Source: an uncultured Flavihumibacter sp.
Lineage (GTDB): Bacteria > Bacteroidota > Bacteroidia > Chitinophagales > Chitinophagaceae
Assembly (NCBI GenBank): GCA_902168105.1
Contig: CABHOY010000047.1
Span: 1 to 64,000, forward strand
Reading direction: 5' to 3'
DNA length: 64,000 bases
Shown: one piece after another, positions 16,797 through 25,375 of the stretch
Numbering within the stretch: position 1 is the stretch's first letter
Layout of the letters: each line of letters opens with the position of its first letter
Made by a program: the position numbers and the translations under genes
The notes under the pieces: generated by a model
Told to the model about the DNA's origin: nothing
The model's database searches: none
Seen by the model: the letters and a program-made list of their open reading frames with translations, nothing else

Positions 16797-18770
16797 TTAT
16801 TTATAGCTACGCTGAGTTGGTTTACATTCTACAAACTCAAGAGCTTCTTTATGCAACTCGAACTGGCTGTCTCCTTTATATTCCCATGCAGAAACATAGG
16901 CGAAGTTTGCGTCATCACGTTGTGCTTCCCCTTCATCTGTCTGTGATTCTTCACGGAAGTGACCTCCACAGGATTCACGACGGTTCAGAGCGTCTACGCA
17001 CATCAGTTCTCCCAGTTCCAGGAAGTCAGCCACGCGGCCTGCTTTCTCCAGTTCAGGATTGAATTCGTTCGCGTCGCCAGGAATACGTACATCCTTCCAG
17101 AATTCTGCACGCAGTGCCTGGATCTCAGTGATCGCTTCTTTCAGTCCCTGCTCATTACGGGCCATACCGCATTTATCCCACATGATCTTACCCAGTTTCT
17201 TGTGGAAGTGGTCTACGGATTTTGTACCCTTAATGTTCATCATTTTATCGATGGTAGACTGTACATTCTTTTCTGCCTCAATGAATGCAGGATGATCCAG
17301 AGAGAATGCCTTTGTACCAATTTCGCCCGCCAGATAGTTACCCAGGGTGTATGGTATTACGAAATAACCATCAGCCAGCCCCTGCATCAATGCTGACGCA
17401 CCCAGACGGTTTGCACCGTGATCGGAGAAGTTTGCTTCACCCAGTGCGTACAGACCGGTAACAGTGGTCATCAGTTCATAATCCACCCACAGGCCACCCA
17501 TTGTGTAGTGTACTGCAGGGTAAATGCGCATAGGCACTTCGTATGGATTTTCACCGGTGATCTTGGCGTACATATCGAAGAGGTTACCGTATTTCTCGGC
17601 TACTACTTCTTTACCCAGTTTACGGATCTCGTCAGCAGAAGGATTGGAAAGCTGTCTTTTGCTCGCTTCGATCCTGCCGTAACGGTCCATGTTGAATGCG
17701 AAGTCGAGGTATACCGCCTGTTTGGAGCTACCTACACCATAACCGGCGTCACATCTTTCCTTGGCTGCACGGGATGCCACGTCACGTGGTACCAGGTTAC
17801 CAAAGGCAGGATATCTTCTTTCCAGGTAGTAATCTCTTTCGTCTTCAGGAATATCGGAAGGTTTGCGTGTATCGTTCTGTTTTTTAGGCACCCATATACG
17901 ACCATCGTTACGGAGGGACTCGGACATCAGCGTCAGCTTTGACTGATGATCTCCGGAAACAGGGATACATGTCGGGTGGATCTGTGTATAACAAGGGTTA
18001 CCGAAGAAAGCGCCTTTACGGGTTGCTTTCCAGGCTGCCGTTACGTTAGAGCCCATCGCATTGGTGGACAGGTAGAACACGTTACCGTAACCACCACTAG
18101 CCAGCAATACTGCATGACCGAAGTGACGTTCCAGTTTACCGGTGATGAGGTCACGGGCGATGATACCACGTGCTTTACCATCTATCACTACGATATCCAG
18201 CATTTCGTGACGGTTGTACATAGTCACGTTACCTAATGCTACCTGGCGCTCCAGCGCGGAGTATGCACCTAACAGTAACTGCTGACCGGTCTGACCGGCA
18301 GCGTAGAAGGTACGCTGTACCTGTGTACCACCGAATGAACGGTTGCTCAGCAATCCGCCATATTCACGGGCGAAAGGAACACCCTGTGCCACGCACTGGT
18401 CAATAATATTGCCGCTTACCTCTGCCAGACGATGCACGTTCGCTTCGCGGGCACGGTAGTCGCCACCTTTTACAGTATCATAAAACAAACGGAACACAGA
18501 GTCACCGTCGTTCTGGTAATTCTTTGCAGCGTTGATACCACCCTGTGCAGCAATACTGTGCGCACGGCGTGGGCTATCCTGGAAACAGAAAGCTTTCACC
18601 TTATAACCTAACTCACCCAAAGAAGCAGCAGCCGAAGCCCCTGCCAGGCCAGTACCCACGATGATCACTTCCATGTTGCGCTTGTTAGCCGGGTTTACCA
18701 GCTTACAATGCCCCTTATAATCTTCCCATTTCTTATCTAATGAACCGGCAGGAATTTTTGAGTTCAGCAT
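16797..18770 (-). CDS. sdhA: succinate dehydrogenase/fumarate reductase flavoprotein subunit
   Basis: Oxidises succinate to fumarate, or the reverse, with covalently bound FAD. The 657-residue protein shows the FAD dinucleotide motif VIIVGTGLAGASAAASL, the flavinylation-site segment HSIAAQGGINAAKN, substrate-site HPTCIP and HYTMGGLW, and EANFSDHGANRLGASALMQGLADG. Its length and sequence style match the B-type enzymes of Bacteroidetes and epsilonproteobacteria, which carry a single di-heme membrane subunit. It lies between sdhC (14-nt gap) and sdhB (28-nt gap). Confidence 0.97.
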   Translation of the reverse strand: MLNSKIPAGSLDKKWEDYKGHCKLVNPANKRNMEVIIVGTGLAGASAAASLGELGYKVKAFCFQDSPRRAHSIAAQGGINAAKNYQNDGDSVFRLFYDTVKGGDYRAREANVHRLAEVSGNIIDQCVAQGVPFAREYGGLLSNRSFGGTQVQRTFYAAGQTGQQLLLGAYSALERQVALGNVTMYNRHEMLDIVVIDGKARGIIARDLITGKLERHFGHAVLLASGGYGNVFYLSTNAMGSNVTAAWKATRKGAFFGNPCYTQIHPTCIPVSGDHQSKLTLMSESLRNDGRIWVPKKQNDTRKPSDIPEDERDYYLERRYPAFGNLVPRDVASRAAKERCDAGYGVGSSKQAVYLDFAFNMDRYGRIEASKRQLSNPSADEIRKLGKEVVAEKYGNLFDMYAKITGENPYEVPMRIYPAVHYTMGGLWVDYELMTTVTGLYALGEANFSDHGANRLGASALMQGLADGYFVIPYTLGNYLAGEIGTKAFSLDHPAFIEAEKNVQSTIDKMMNIKGTKSVDHFHKKLGKIMWDKCGMARNEQGLKEAITEIQALRAEFWKDVRIPGDANEFNPELEKAGRVADFLELGELMCVDALNRRESCGGHFREESQTDEGEAQRDDANFAYVSAWEYKGDSQFELHKEALEFVECKPTQRSYK

Positions 18771-18784
18771 ATAACCTTACTTTA

Positions 18785-19468
18785 CTAAATTGATTTGAAA
18801 TATATAAACACGGGAATGATAGCAAAGGCAATAGGAATCAGTATCCCGAACAACCAAACACCTACGAAATTGATAAGGCCATTGTACTTGACGTGGTTCA
18901 GGCCGAATGTCTGGAAGGCGCTCTTAAACCCGTGTACCAGGTGAAAAGATAAACCAATCATACCAATCACATACAGGACAACTACCCACAATACCTTGAA
19001 TGCCTCATACACAGCATAATAAAGGTCTTTGTACTCCTTACCTTCATATGTCACCGGGCGCAGTTCGCCATAGTGCATTACGTACCAGAAGTCTTTCAGG
19101 TGAATGAGTATGAAGATCAACAGTATGCTACCCATGATAGCCATCTGACGACTGAACCAGGACGATGTCTGGTTGCCAGGATTGATCGCATACTTTACCG
19201 GACGGGCCGCTCTGTTACGGAACGTAAGCTGTAAGGCAATAATAGCGTGGAGAAGAATGATGATCTTCAAACCCCAGGCCAGGAACTGGATGAAGGGGTT
19301 GTGGCTCATGAATGCGGCGTAGATGTTAAAAGCTTCGCCCCCATCGTCTTTGAGTAACGTGAGATTACCAGTCAGGTGCACGATAACAAAACTACACAGA
19401 AAGAGACCGGTAGCACCCACTAATAATTTTTTACCGATAGAGGTATTAAAGAACTGTGACCACTTCAT
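18785..19468 (-). CDS. sdhC: succinate dehydrogenase cytochrome b558 subunit
   Basis: Single membrane anchor of a B-type complex II, 227 residues with five predicted membrane helices. Conserved histidines likely to bind the two hemes occur in SFVIVHLTGNL, IILLHAIIALQ, LILIHLKDFWY and SFHLVHGFKSAF. It is the first gene of sdhCAB, behind a good promoter. One membrane subunit rather than separate C and D subunits agrees with the SdhA type. Confidence 0.94.
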   Translation of the reverse strand: MKWSQFFNTSIGKKLLVGATGLFLCSFVIVHLTGNLTLLKDDGGEAFNIYAAFMSHNPFIQFLAWGLKIIILLHAIIALQLTFRNRAARPVKYAINPGNQTSSWFSRQMAIMGSILLIFILIHLKDFWYVMHYGELRPVTYEGKEYKDLYYAVYEAFKVLWVVVLYVIGMIGLSFHLVHGFKSAFQTFGLNHVKYNGLINFVGVWLFGILIPIAFAIIPVFIYFKSI

Positions 19469-19525
19469 AAGTTAAATTCTAAGCTTCCTTAAAAGATGAT
19501 ATGATAATATTTCGAATATATCGCG

Positions 19526-19556
19526 CAAATTTAGCGCAGGAAAAATTAAAACCAAA
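19526..19556 (-). promoter_or_regulatory. sdhCAB promoter
   Basis: On the minus strand TTTG (19556-19553) is followed after exactly 19 nt by TAAATTTG (19533-19526). Both match the Bacteroidetes -33/-7 consensus with canonical spacing. The -7 box is 57 nt upstream of the sdhC ATG. Confidence 0.8.
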
Positions 19557-19608
19557 TGATATTTCTCAGTTTTTGGTTTGATAGTGAGGGCCAATACATA
19601 GTTTAGCC

Positions 19609-19671
19609 AACAGCCATCAAGTTCACGGCTGTCAGGCCGGTTACTAACCTGGGGGTTAGTGTACAACCGGC
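19609..19671. repeat. compound hairpin region between the 187-aa gene and sdhC
   Basis: One dyad is ACAGCC...GGCTGT (about 19609-19631). A second is GCCGGTT-ACTAACC-TGGG-GGTTAGT-GTAC-AACCGGC (19636-19671), a 14-bp stem interrupted by a 4-nt one-sided bulge. No T-tract follows on either strand, so a classical terminator is doubtful. It may end the upstream minus-strand transcript or be a protein or RNA binding site. Confidence 0.6.
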
Positions 19672-19718
19672 ACATAACGTGAATAAACAAAGAATACGGG
19701 AGTTTGTTCTCCCCGCCA

Positions 19719-20282
19719 CTACTCCAAACGGCGCATCATGGCGTTGTCAATGAGGGAATAAAGATGTTGTGGTTGGTAAGTGCGCCACTTGTCGATATCC
19801 AGGAAATGCACATAGTTGTCCAGACGCGCACGCTCAAATTCCTGTCGTGTCTGTTCAGGCATATTGAGACTTACGATCCATCCGCCTTCGTCACGTATGT
19901 CATCCCACCATTCTTCATAGTAACTGTCGTCTGATGAGTGGAAATTCAGCACATTCTCTGTTATCAGGATGAACTTATTGATCTTGCTGGCAATCATGAT
20001 ATCAATGACATCCCGCTTCAATACCATAATGTCATTCTCGATACAATCGTTCCACTCTCCCAGCACTTCTATAATGGCATAGTTAAACTCATAATCGGCA
20101 AACAGCACCTTCAGATACAGATTGCGGGACCCAAATTCATCCCACTGAGGGTGTACATAATAATTATATACGGTATTGGTATAAGTAAACTCGCTATACT
20201 CCCGTCCGTAAAACGGGGATTGTTCATCATCCTCTGCAGTATATAAATGGCGCCAGTTATAAAAAGGTTCTATATCATGCAT
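19719..20282 (-). CDS. hypothetical protein, acidic, Tyr/Trp-rich
   Basis: A 187-residue cytoplasmic protein without signal peptide or membrane helix, rich in acidic and aromatic residues (YNWRHLYTAEDDEQSPFYG near the start). The central part (ADYEFNYAIIEVLGEWNDC, INKFILITENVLNF) looks like an alpha/beta core. It resembles conserved uncharacterised Bacteroidetes proteins, but I recognise no named domain. It lies between sdhC and murQ on the same strand, with hairpins downstream. Confidence 0.75.
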   Translation of the reverse strand: MHDIEPFYNWRHLYTAEDDEQSPFYGREYSEFTYTNTVYNYYVHPQWDEFGSRNLYLKVLFADYEFNYAIIEVLGEWNDCIENDIMVLKRDVIDIMIASKINKFILITENVLNFHSSDDSYYEEWWDDIRDEGGWIVSLNMPEQTRQEFERARLDNYVHFLDIDKWRTYQPQHLYSLIDNAMMRRLE

Positions 20283-20369
20283 ATCACACTAACTCTAAAT
20301 GTTCGTTTCTACAAATTTCGGGGGAAATTTCAGAAAATAGAAACGCTGCATTTCTGGAAAAAGTTGTAA

Positions 20370-21182
20370 CTATACATAGTCCTCAATAGCCTTTCTGACG
20401 CTACCGGCTTTCAGTAATAATTCTTTGGCCTTTTCATAATCAGTCAGGGATAATTTCTCCATCAGCATCTTAACGCCTCTGTCCACCAGTTTGTCATTGC
20501 TCAACTGCATGTTCACCATTTTATTATCTTCTACCCTGCCCAGCTGGATCATTACAGCTGTAGAGATCATATTCAGCACCAGCTTCTGCGCAGTACCACT
20601 TTTCATACGGGTGCTGCCGGTGATGAATTCCGGCCCTACAACGACCTCAATAGGAAAATCTGCTTCTGCCGATAATGGCGCTCCCGGGTTACAACAGATG
20701 CTTCCGGTCACAATACCTTCCTTACGGCATTTATTCAGGGCGCCTATTACATAAGGAGTAGTGCCACTCGCTGCGATACCCACTACCACATCTTTTTCGG
20801 TAATATTACATTCCTGCAGATCTTTCCATCCTTGCTCCCTGTCATCTTCGGCAAATTCCACCGCTTTACGGATGGCGGCGTCCCCTCCTGCTATCAGTCC
20901 TATCACCAAACCATGGGGTACCCCAAAGGTGGGCGGGCATTCTGATGCATCCACAATACCTAAACGTCCGCTGGTACCCGCTCCCAGGTAAAACAGCCTG
21001 CCGCCGGCCAGCATTTTATCTGCAATAGCCGTTACCAGTTTCTCTATCTGTGGCAATACTTTGGCGACAGCCTGAGGTACAGTGGTATCTTCCTGATTAA
21101 TGTTACTGAGGAGCTCCTGCACACTCATTTTCTCCAGGTGACGATAGTGCGACGTCTGCTCTGTTATTCTCTGAAAAGACAT
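20370..21182 (-). CDS. murQ: N-acetylmuramic acid 6-phosphate etherase
   Basis: Cleaves the lactyl ether of MurNAc-6-phosphate to give GlcNAc-6-phosphate and lactate in peptidoglycan recycling. The SIS domain shows FYLGAGTSGRLGIVDASECPPTFG, VVGIAASGTTPYVIGAL and GSTRMKSGTAQKLVLNMIST, the hallmark of MurQ. It is 270 residues, somewhat shorter than the E. coli enzyme at the C-terminus, where only the small helical tail remains. The gene follows an amino-sugar kinase gene with a 15-nt gap. Confidence 0.95.
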   Translation of the reverse strand: MSFQRITEQTSHYRHLEKMSVQELLSNINQEDTTVPQAVAKVLPQIEKLVTAIADKMLAGGRLFYLGAGTSGRLGIVDASECPPTFGVPHGLVIGLIAGGDAAIRKAVEFAEDDREQGWKDLQECNITEKDVVVGIAASGTTPYVIGALNKCRKEGIVTGSICCNPGAPLSAEADFPIEVVVGPEFITGSTRMKSGTAQKLVLNMISTAVMIQLGRVEDNKMVNMQLSNDKLVDRGVKMLMEKLSLTDYEKAKELLLKAGSVRKAIEDYV

Positions 21183-21197
21183 TTGTAGTGTATTTGA

Positions 21198-22040
21198 TTA
21201 TTGATGATACTCCACCAGCCCGTCCATTGGACTGCGCAATATCCGTCCCATCTGCAATTCATACAGTTCACATAACTCTTCCAGGATGTCCCTGAAATGC
21301 CAGGCAATGCTCCCGGTAAAGTGCAAAGGGTGTGTCCAGCTTTCGCTGTATTTATAAATATGGTTAAAGAAAAATTCGTTTAAGCCGTCTTCCAAAATGT
21401 TTTCTACGATAAAATGTCCCCTGTTCTCGCCCAGGAACTTCGCAAAACCCGCCAGGTAACGGTTAGGCATTGGTCTCCGGTATACATTCTCCAGTATTTC
21501 CTCATGATTGGTGTTATACTGTGCGTCAAACCGGCTTCTCAGCTCTTCATCGAAGGTATTATACAGGTAGTATTGCAGCAGCTTTTTGCCCAGAATGGCG
21601 CCACTACCCTCATCTCCCAGTACATACCCCAGTCCTGGGTTATTCTTTTTGATGGTTGTTCCGTCAAAAAAGCAGGAATTGGAGCCCGTGCCCAGGATGC
21701 TGGCTACTCCCGGCTCTGTTCCGCACAAAGCCCTGGCAGCTCCCATCAGGTCATGGTTCACTTCGAAAGATGCTATCGGCCACACTGCCCGCAAGGCTGT
21801 TTCCACAATCTCTCTGCTCTTCCGCTGTAAACAGCCTGTCCCGTAATAATGTATCTCGTCTATCTGTATATCTGGCGGCAGCTGCGGCAAAAGCTCTTTT
21901 TCCAGCAGCTCCTGTATCTGTTGTGCATTCAGGAAAAAAGGACTGATCCCGGATGTATGATAACGTGCGGCCTGTCCGGCCCCTAGCAGGCACCATTCAG
22001 CCTTGGTTGATCCACAATCTGCAATTAGCTGTACTTTCAT
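21198..22040 (-). CDS. N-acetylhexosamine kinase, BadF/BadG family
   Basis: ASKHA-fold kinase of 280 residues, with phosphate 1 motif IADCGSTKAEW (residues 6-16), phosphate 2 region SILGTGSNSCFFDG and LGDEGSGAILGKKLL. This family includes N-acetylglucosamine kinase and MurNAc/GlcNAc kinases (MurK). Its position directly upstream of murQ suggests it phosphorylates MurNAc and/or GlcNAc recovered from the cell wall, supplying the MurQ substrate. Which sugar is preferred cannot be read from the sequence. Confidence 0.88.
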   Translation of the reverse strand: MKVQLIADCGSTKAEWCLLGAGQAARYHTSGISPFFLNAQQIQELLEKELLPQLPPDIQIDEIHYYGTGCLQRKSREIVETALRAVWPIASFEVNHDLMGAARALCGTEPGVASILGTGSNSCFFDGTTIKKNNPGLGYVLGDEGSGAILGKKLLQYYLYNTFDEELRSRFDAQYNTNHEEILENVYRRPMPNRYLAGFAKFLGENRGHFIVENILEDGLNEFFFNHIYKYSESWTHPLHFTGSIAWHFRDILEELCELYELQMGRILRSPMDGLVEYHQ

Positions 22041-22050
22041 GACACATCCG

Positions 22051-22081
22051 TTGAAGGTTGAGGTTTAATATACTATTTTTG
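22051..22081 (+). promoter_or_regulatory. promoter of the S41 protease gene
   Basis: TTG at 22051-22053, then 20 nt, then TATTTTTG at 22074-22081, matching TTTG/TTG-N19-21-TAnnTTTG. The ATG is 57 nt downstream. Confidence 0.65.
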
Positions 22082-22138
22082 CCACAAGTTAAATAAATAG
22101 CGACAAGATACAAGCTACCTTGCAGCTGTTTTCAATAC

Positions 22139-23746
22139 ATGATTATGTCGAACAGGAAATTGAATGTTTTTTTACCGCTGTTATTTGCAATAGTGCTTGC
22201 TTTGGGAATGTATCTGGGCCACAAAATGCCAGGGGCTAACACAGGAGCGCAAACATTGCTATTCAGCCGGGCGGGACGTGCACCACTGCAGGAAGTTATG
22301 GACCTGCTGAAAATAAAATACGTTGATACCTTACAGGTAGCCGATCTGCAACAGGAAGCCATTGAAGGCCTGCTCAGCCATCTGGACCCTCACTCTATCT
22401 ATATTCCACCTTCCAATCTGCAAACCGTGAATGAAGACCTGGAAGGTCACTTCTCCGGTATTGGCGTGGAATTTAATATCATAGCTGACACCGTAAACAT
22501 TGTTTCTGTCGTACCAGGAGGCCCTTCAGAAACTGCCGGCGTACAGACCGGCGACAAGATCATCAAAGTGAACGACTCCCTCGTGGCAGGCAATAGTATC
22601 TCCGGCGACAAGATCCGGAAATTGCTGCGCGGCCCGAAAGACTCAAAGGTGACCGTCAATATGTTACGCCAGCAGAAACTCATCCCCGTTCAGATCACGC
22701 GCGGCGATATTCCCCTTTACAGTATAGACGCCAGTTACATTGCGACACCTGGTGTTGGTTATATTAAGATCAGCAAATTTTCAGGCACCACCTACCAGGA
22801 ATTTATGGACGCTATGCGTAAACTGAACAAGGCCGGTATGACCAAACTCGTCATCGACCTTCGCCAAAACCCTGGCGGCTACCTGGATGCTGCTACCCGT
22901 ATCGCCGACGAACTGCTTGACGAAAATAAACTGATCGTATACACTAAAGGGAAAGGCTATCCCCGTTCCGACTACCGCTGTGAAAAGCCTGGTCTGTTCG
23001 AGAAAGGCGACTTGGCCATCCTCACCGACGAAGGTTCTGCCAGTGCCAGCGAGATCCTCGCAGGCGCCGTACAGGAATGGGACCGCGGCACTATTATCGG
23101 CCGTCGTACCTTCGGAAAAGGCCTTGTGCAGGAACAATTCGATCTCAGCAATGGTGGCGCCCTCCGTCTGACTGTAGCGCGTTATTACCTTAATTCCGGC
23201 AGAAGTATTCAAAAATCTTATGCTAATGGCCGCGATGCTTACGACGATGACATCCTGAACCGCTTTAATCATGGCGAATTCGTCAACCGTGACAGCATCC
23301 ATCCGCTGGATACCGTGCAGTTTAAAACCGCCAGTGGCCGCATCGTATATGGTGGTGGCGGCATCACTCCCGACGTCTTCATTCCGTTCGATACCAGCCG
23401 TTTCTCCAATGTGCTGACCAGCATGTATTCCCGAAGTACTTTCAGCAACTTTGCCTACCAGTATTACAATAGCCACAAAGACGAATTCAAACAATATAAA
23501 GACGCTACTCAGTTCAGCAACCAGTACCACGTTAGCAATGAGCTTTACAGCGCTTACAAGGTCTTTGCTGCCAAAGACAGCGTTCGTGGAGTGGAATCCA
23601 TCAATACGCATGATGAGAACGAGATCAGAACACGTCTGAAAGCGTTATTAGCCCGGCAGATCTGGAGTTATGCAGGTTTCTACGAATCGCTGAATAAGGA
23701 TGATGAGATGATGAGGAAAGCGCTAGAGTTACTGAAGAAGAAATAA
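22139..23746 (+). CDS. C-terminal processing peptidase, S41 family (CtpA-like)
   Basis: A 535-residue periplasmic protease anchored by an N-terminal membrane helix (about residues 10-26). A PDZ domain spans about 85-170 (GIGVEFNIIADTVNIVSVVPGGPSETAGVQTGDKII). The S41 core follows, with the serine in DEGSASASEILAGAVQ and the lysine in RRTFGKGLVQ, the Ser/Lys dyad of tail-specific proteases. The last 150 residues form a helical extension usual in Bacteroidetes members. It is monocistronic, divergent from the amino-sugar kinase, and followed by a terminator. Its substrates cannot be read from the sequence. Confidence 0.94.
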   Translation: MIMSNRKLNVFLPLLFAIVLALGMYLGHKMPGANTGAQTLLFSRAGRAPLQEVMDLLKIKYVDTLQVADLQQEAIEGLLSHLDPHSIYIPPSNLQTVNEDLEGHFSGIGVEFNIIADTVNIVSVVPGGPSETAGVQTGDKIIKVNDSLVAGNSISGDKIRKLLRGPKDSKVTVNMLRQQKLIPVQITRGDIPLYSIDASYIATPGVGYIKISKFSGTTYQEFMDAMRKLNKAGMTKLVIDLRQNPGGYLDAATRIADELLDENKLIVYTKGKGYPRSDYRCEKPGLFEKGDLAILTDEGSASASEILAGAVQEWDRGTIIGRRTFGKGLVQEQFDLSNGGALRLTVARYYLNSGRSIQKSYANGRDAYDDDILNRFNHGEFVNRDSIHPLDTVQFKTASGRIVYGGGGITPDVFIPFDTSRFSNVLTSMYSRSTFSNFAYQYYNSHKDEFKQYKDATQFSNQYHVSNELYSAYKVFAAKDSVRGVESINTHDENEIRTRLKALLARQIWSYAGFYESLNKDDEMMRKALELLKKK

Positions 23747-23766
23747 TCTCTTTCATGTTATAGTTT

Positions 23767-23800
23767 AAAAGCCATCTGGATCATCCGGATGGCTTTTTGT
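23767..23800 (+). terminator. terminator of the S41 protease gene
   Basis: GCCATCTGGA pairs with TCCGGATGGC (one G-U) and is followed by TTTTTG. Confidence 0.85.
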
Positions 23801-23817
23801 TTTATCTCGCTTACTAT

Positions 23818-23926
23818 GTTAAGTAGTTTGCTTTGTTTTTATAGCGCACGTTAAGTAGCTCGGGGTTGCTTGGATGGAACGGGTTAAGTAGCTCGGTTTG
23901 TTTGTATTGAACGCGTTAAGTAGCTC
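23818..23926. repeat. 32-33-bp tandem repeat, four units
   Basis: GTTAAGTAG recurs at 23818, 23850, 23883 and 23915; the last three continue as GTTAAGTAGCTCGG. Spacings are 32, 33 and 32 bp, and the inter-motif sequence is related (TTG-TTG-AT-GAAC pattern). The fourth unit is the left end of the adjacent MITE-like element, so the array looks like reiteration of that end. Confidence 0.75.
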
Positions 23927-24078
23927 GGTTTCAGTATGGGATCGCGGTCGGCGCCTCTTTGGTTTGATCGCTATTTAGCTTTTTCAAGCGTAGGGACATT
24001 GGATCTTTATTTAGCTGCATCAATCGTATCTCAAAGAGCCGAAGGCCCGCGATTCCCATCTGAAACCGCTGCTACTTA
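23915..24078 (+). mobile_element. MITE-like palindromic element, copy 1
   Basis: About 164 bp, similar over its whole length to the reverse complement of the elements at 25165-25326 and 25376-25538 (shared core pieces GGTCGGCGCCTCTTTGG, TATTTAGCTTTTTCAAGCGTA, ATCAATCGTATCTCAAAGAG, in segments). Its ends are inverted repeats of each other (AAGTAGCT...GGTTTCAG against CTGAAACCG...GCTACTT). It has no transposase, and the open frames in the different copies are not the same frame, so it is not a gene. Confidence 0.7.
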
Positions 24079-24323
24079 TACGCTCCCTATTGGTGCTGTC
24101 GTGACGCTTTCAAGGGAAGCTTGGCGCCATGTCTTACACCAGGATCTTTCTTTACTATTGATGATGAATATGCTGATGATCCGTACTCGTGGCCATAATC
24201 CTGGCTATTATCCCTACCATGATCGTTATGATGTTTACTATGATGATGACCATGCTAATGACTATTATTTAAACCATTATGGGAATGCACATCAGGTATC
24301 TTATTCACATATAGGCAAAAAGA

Positions 24324-24354
24324 TTTGGTAGGTTTAATTTTAATCCTATCTTCG
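24324..24354 (+). promoter_or_regulatory. promoter of tRNA-fMet copy 1, -7 box with one mismatch
   Basis: TTTG (24324-24327), 19 nt, then TATCTTCG (24347-24354). It is homologous to the promoter of copy 2, which has the perfect TATCTTTG. Confidence 0.6.
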
Positions 24355-24363
24355 CAGCCTTAT

Positions 24364-24435
<72 letters not shown>

Positions 24436-24442
24436 CACTAGG

Positions 24443-24478
24443 AAAGGCTTTCAGGCAGATGCTTGAAAGCCTTTTTTG
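24443..24478 (+). terminator. terminator of tRNA-fMet copy 1
   Basis: AAAGGCTTTCA pairs with TGAAAGCCTTT around a 10-nt loop, followed by a T-run, a few bases after the tRNA. Confidence 0.88.
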
Positions 24479-24607
24479 TTTTAATTGTGCCTTATCTTTT
24501 TTAATTGCATTTTATCTTTGATGACAAACATTGGCTACTATCCCATCTGAAAGTAATTACATTGACTATAACAAACGCTTTCATCTACATTTGATCAAGA
24601 CACTGCC

Positions 24608-24961
24608 ATGCACGTTAATTTAGAAGATTACAATCTGCGGTCGAAGATTTTTTCGGGCAATAACCTCATCATCATCTTTCAGAACAAGATTGATATCAAT
24701 GATCGTCGCGTTTTAGAACTTAACGAAGTAGTGGGCTTTATCGACCACTCTGATAAGGAAGAACTGGCATATCTCCGTATAGTTGATGATGGAAGTTCAT
24801 ATTCCTTCGATCTCTCTCATCGACTAAACAGGGCTGAGATCAATAATTTCCCTGAAGCGCTCATTTCCATTGCAGGCGCAGGTGGACGTTTCTGTTTTAG
24901 AGCTTGTGCAAGGAATATTCGCTTTCGGGAATGGACTGAAAATGATGTATGGCTGAAGTAA
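24608..24961 (+). CDS. small hypothetical protein
   Basis: A 117-residue open frame beginning MHVNLEDYNLRSKIFSGNN. It has no signal peptide or membrane helix, a balanced composition and alternating hydrophobic beta-like segments (NLIIIFQNKID, EVVGFIDHSDKEELAYLRIVDDG, FPEALISIAGAGG). I recognise no family. It is the only plausible gene in a repeat-rich island downstream of tRNA-fMet copy 1, so it may be acquired. It could be a small immunity-type or orphan protein, but nothing in the sequence proves that. Confidence 0.5.
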   Translation: MHVNLEDYNLRSKIFSGNNLIIIFQNKIDINDRRVLELNEVVGFIDHSDKEELAYLRIVDDGSSYSFDLSHRLNRAEINNFPEALISIAGAGGRFCFRACARNIRFREWTENDVWLK

Positions 24962-25158
24962 GCCCGAAGACAGTATACCCACTATTAACTAGTGAACCAA
25001 TTAACTGATTAACTGATTAACTGATTAACCGATTAACTTACTATTTGATTGGATACATATCTTTCCCTCACTACAATTATCAGCACAACTAAAGATCATC
25101 GGCACATATCAGGATGTCCTGTTAATTCGATATTTAAGGGAATTCAGCTTCTAATTGG
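24962..25158. other. gene-free stretch with an 8-bp tandem repeat, continuing into the MITE pair
   Basis: Holds the TTAACTGA array (25001-25040) and about 120 bp of unremarkable sequence. The gene-free region continues to 25679 through the two MITE-like copies and the lipoprotein terminator. Confidence 0.6.
25001..25040. repeat. 8-bp tandem repeat TTAACTGA, five units
   Basis: Three perfect TTAACTGA units are followed by TTAACCGA and TTAACTTA, exactly 40 bp. Confidence 0.85.
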
Positions 25159-25164
25159 GAGCCT

Positions 25165-25326
25165 GGAAGTAGCAGGCGGTTTCAGTGGGCATGGCGGGCC
25201 TTCGGCTCTTTGAGATACGATTGATATCGCCAAGTAGATATCCAACAGCCCATACGCTTGAAAAAGCTAAATAGAATTCCAGCCAAAGAGGCGCCGACCA
25301 TCCAAGCTGAAAACGCAGCTACTTCC
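25165..25326 (-). mobile_element. MITE-like palindromic element, copy 2
   Basis: A 162-bp element whose ends GGAAGTAGCAGGCGGTTTCAG and its counterpart CTGAAAACGCAGCTACTTCC are imperfect terminal inverted repeats. Complementarity extends about 50 bp inwards with indels (GGCGCC, CTCTTTGG regions). It is oriented opposite to copy 1 and in tandem with copy 3, the two sharing about 50 bp of identical downstream spacer. Confidence 0.72.
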
Positions 25327-25375
25327 AACGAACAAATACGAGGAAAGTGAACGACTGAATGCAATCAGGAGCCCT

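Larger units (their letters stand above)
23801..24323. other. gene-free repeat region
   Basis: Between the S41 gene terminator and the tRNA promoter there is only the 32-bp tandem array, MITE copy 1 and about 245 bp of unexplained sequence (24079-24323). That part would encode an Asp/His/Tyr-rich tail in one frame, which I do not accept as a gene. Confidence 0.6.

Noticed and set aside
19472..19690. 72-aa open frame upstream of sdhC
   Set aside because: It covers the sdh promoter and hairpin region, with no protein-like features.
22781..23611. 276-aa open frame opposite the S41 protease
   Set aside because: A shadow of the intact protease coding region; no domain or signal is seen.
23818..23926. 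Possible CRISPR array (regular 32-bp spacing)
   Set aside because: The between-motif sequence is itself related rather than unique spacers, there are no cas genes, and the last unit belongs to the adjacent element.
23936..24331. 131-aa open frame on the plus strand with an Asp/His/Tyr-rich tail
   Set aside because: It begins inside the MITE-like element and runs into the tRNA promoter; the composition is not protein-like and no homologous frame exists in the other copies.
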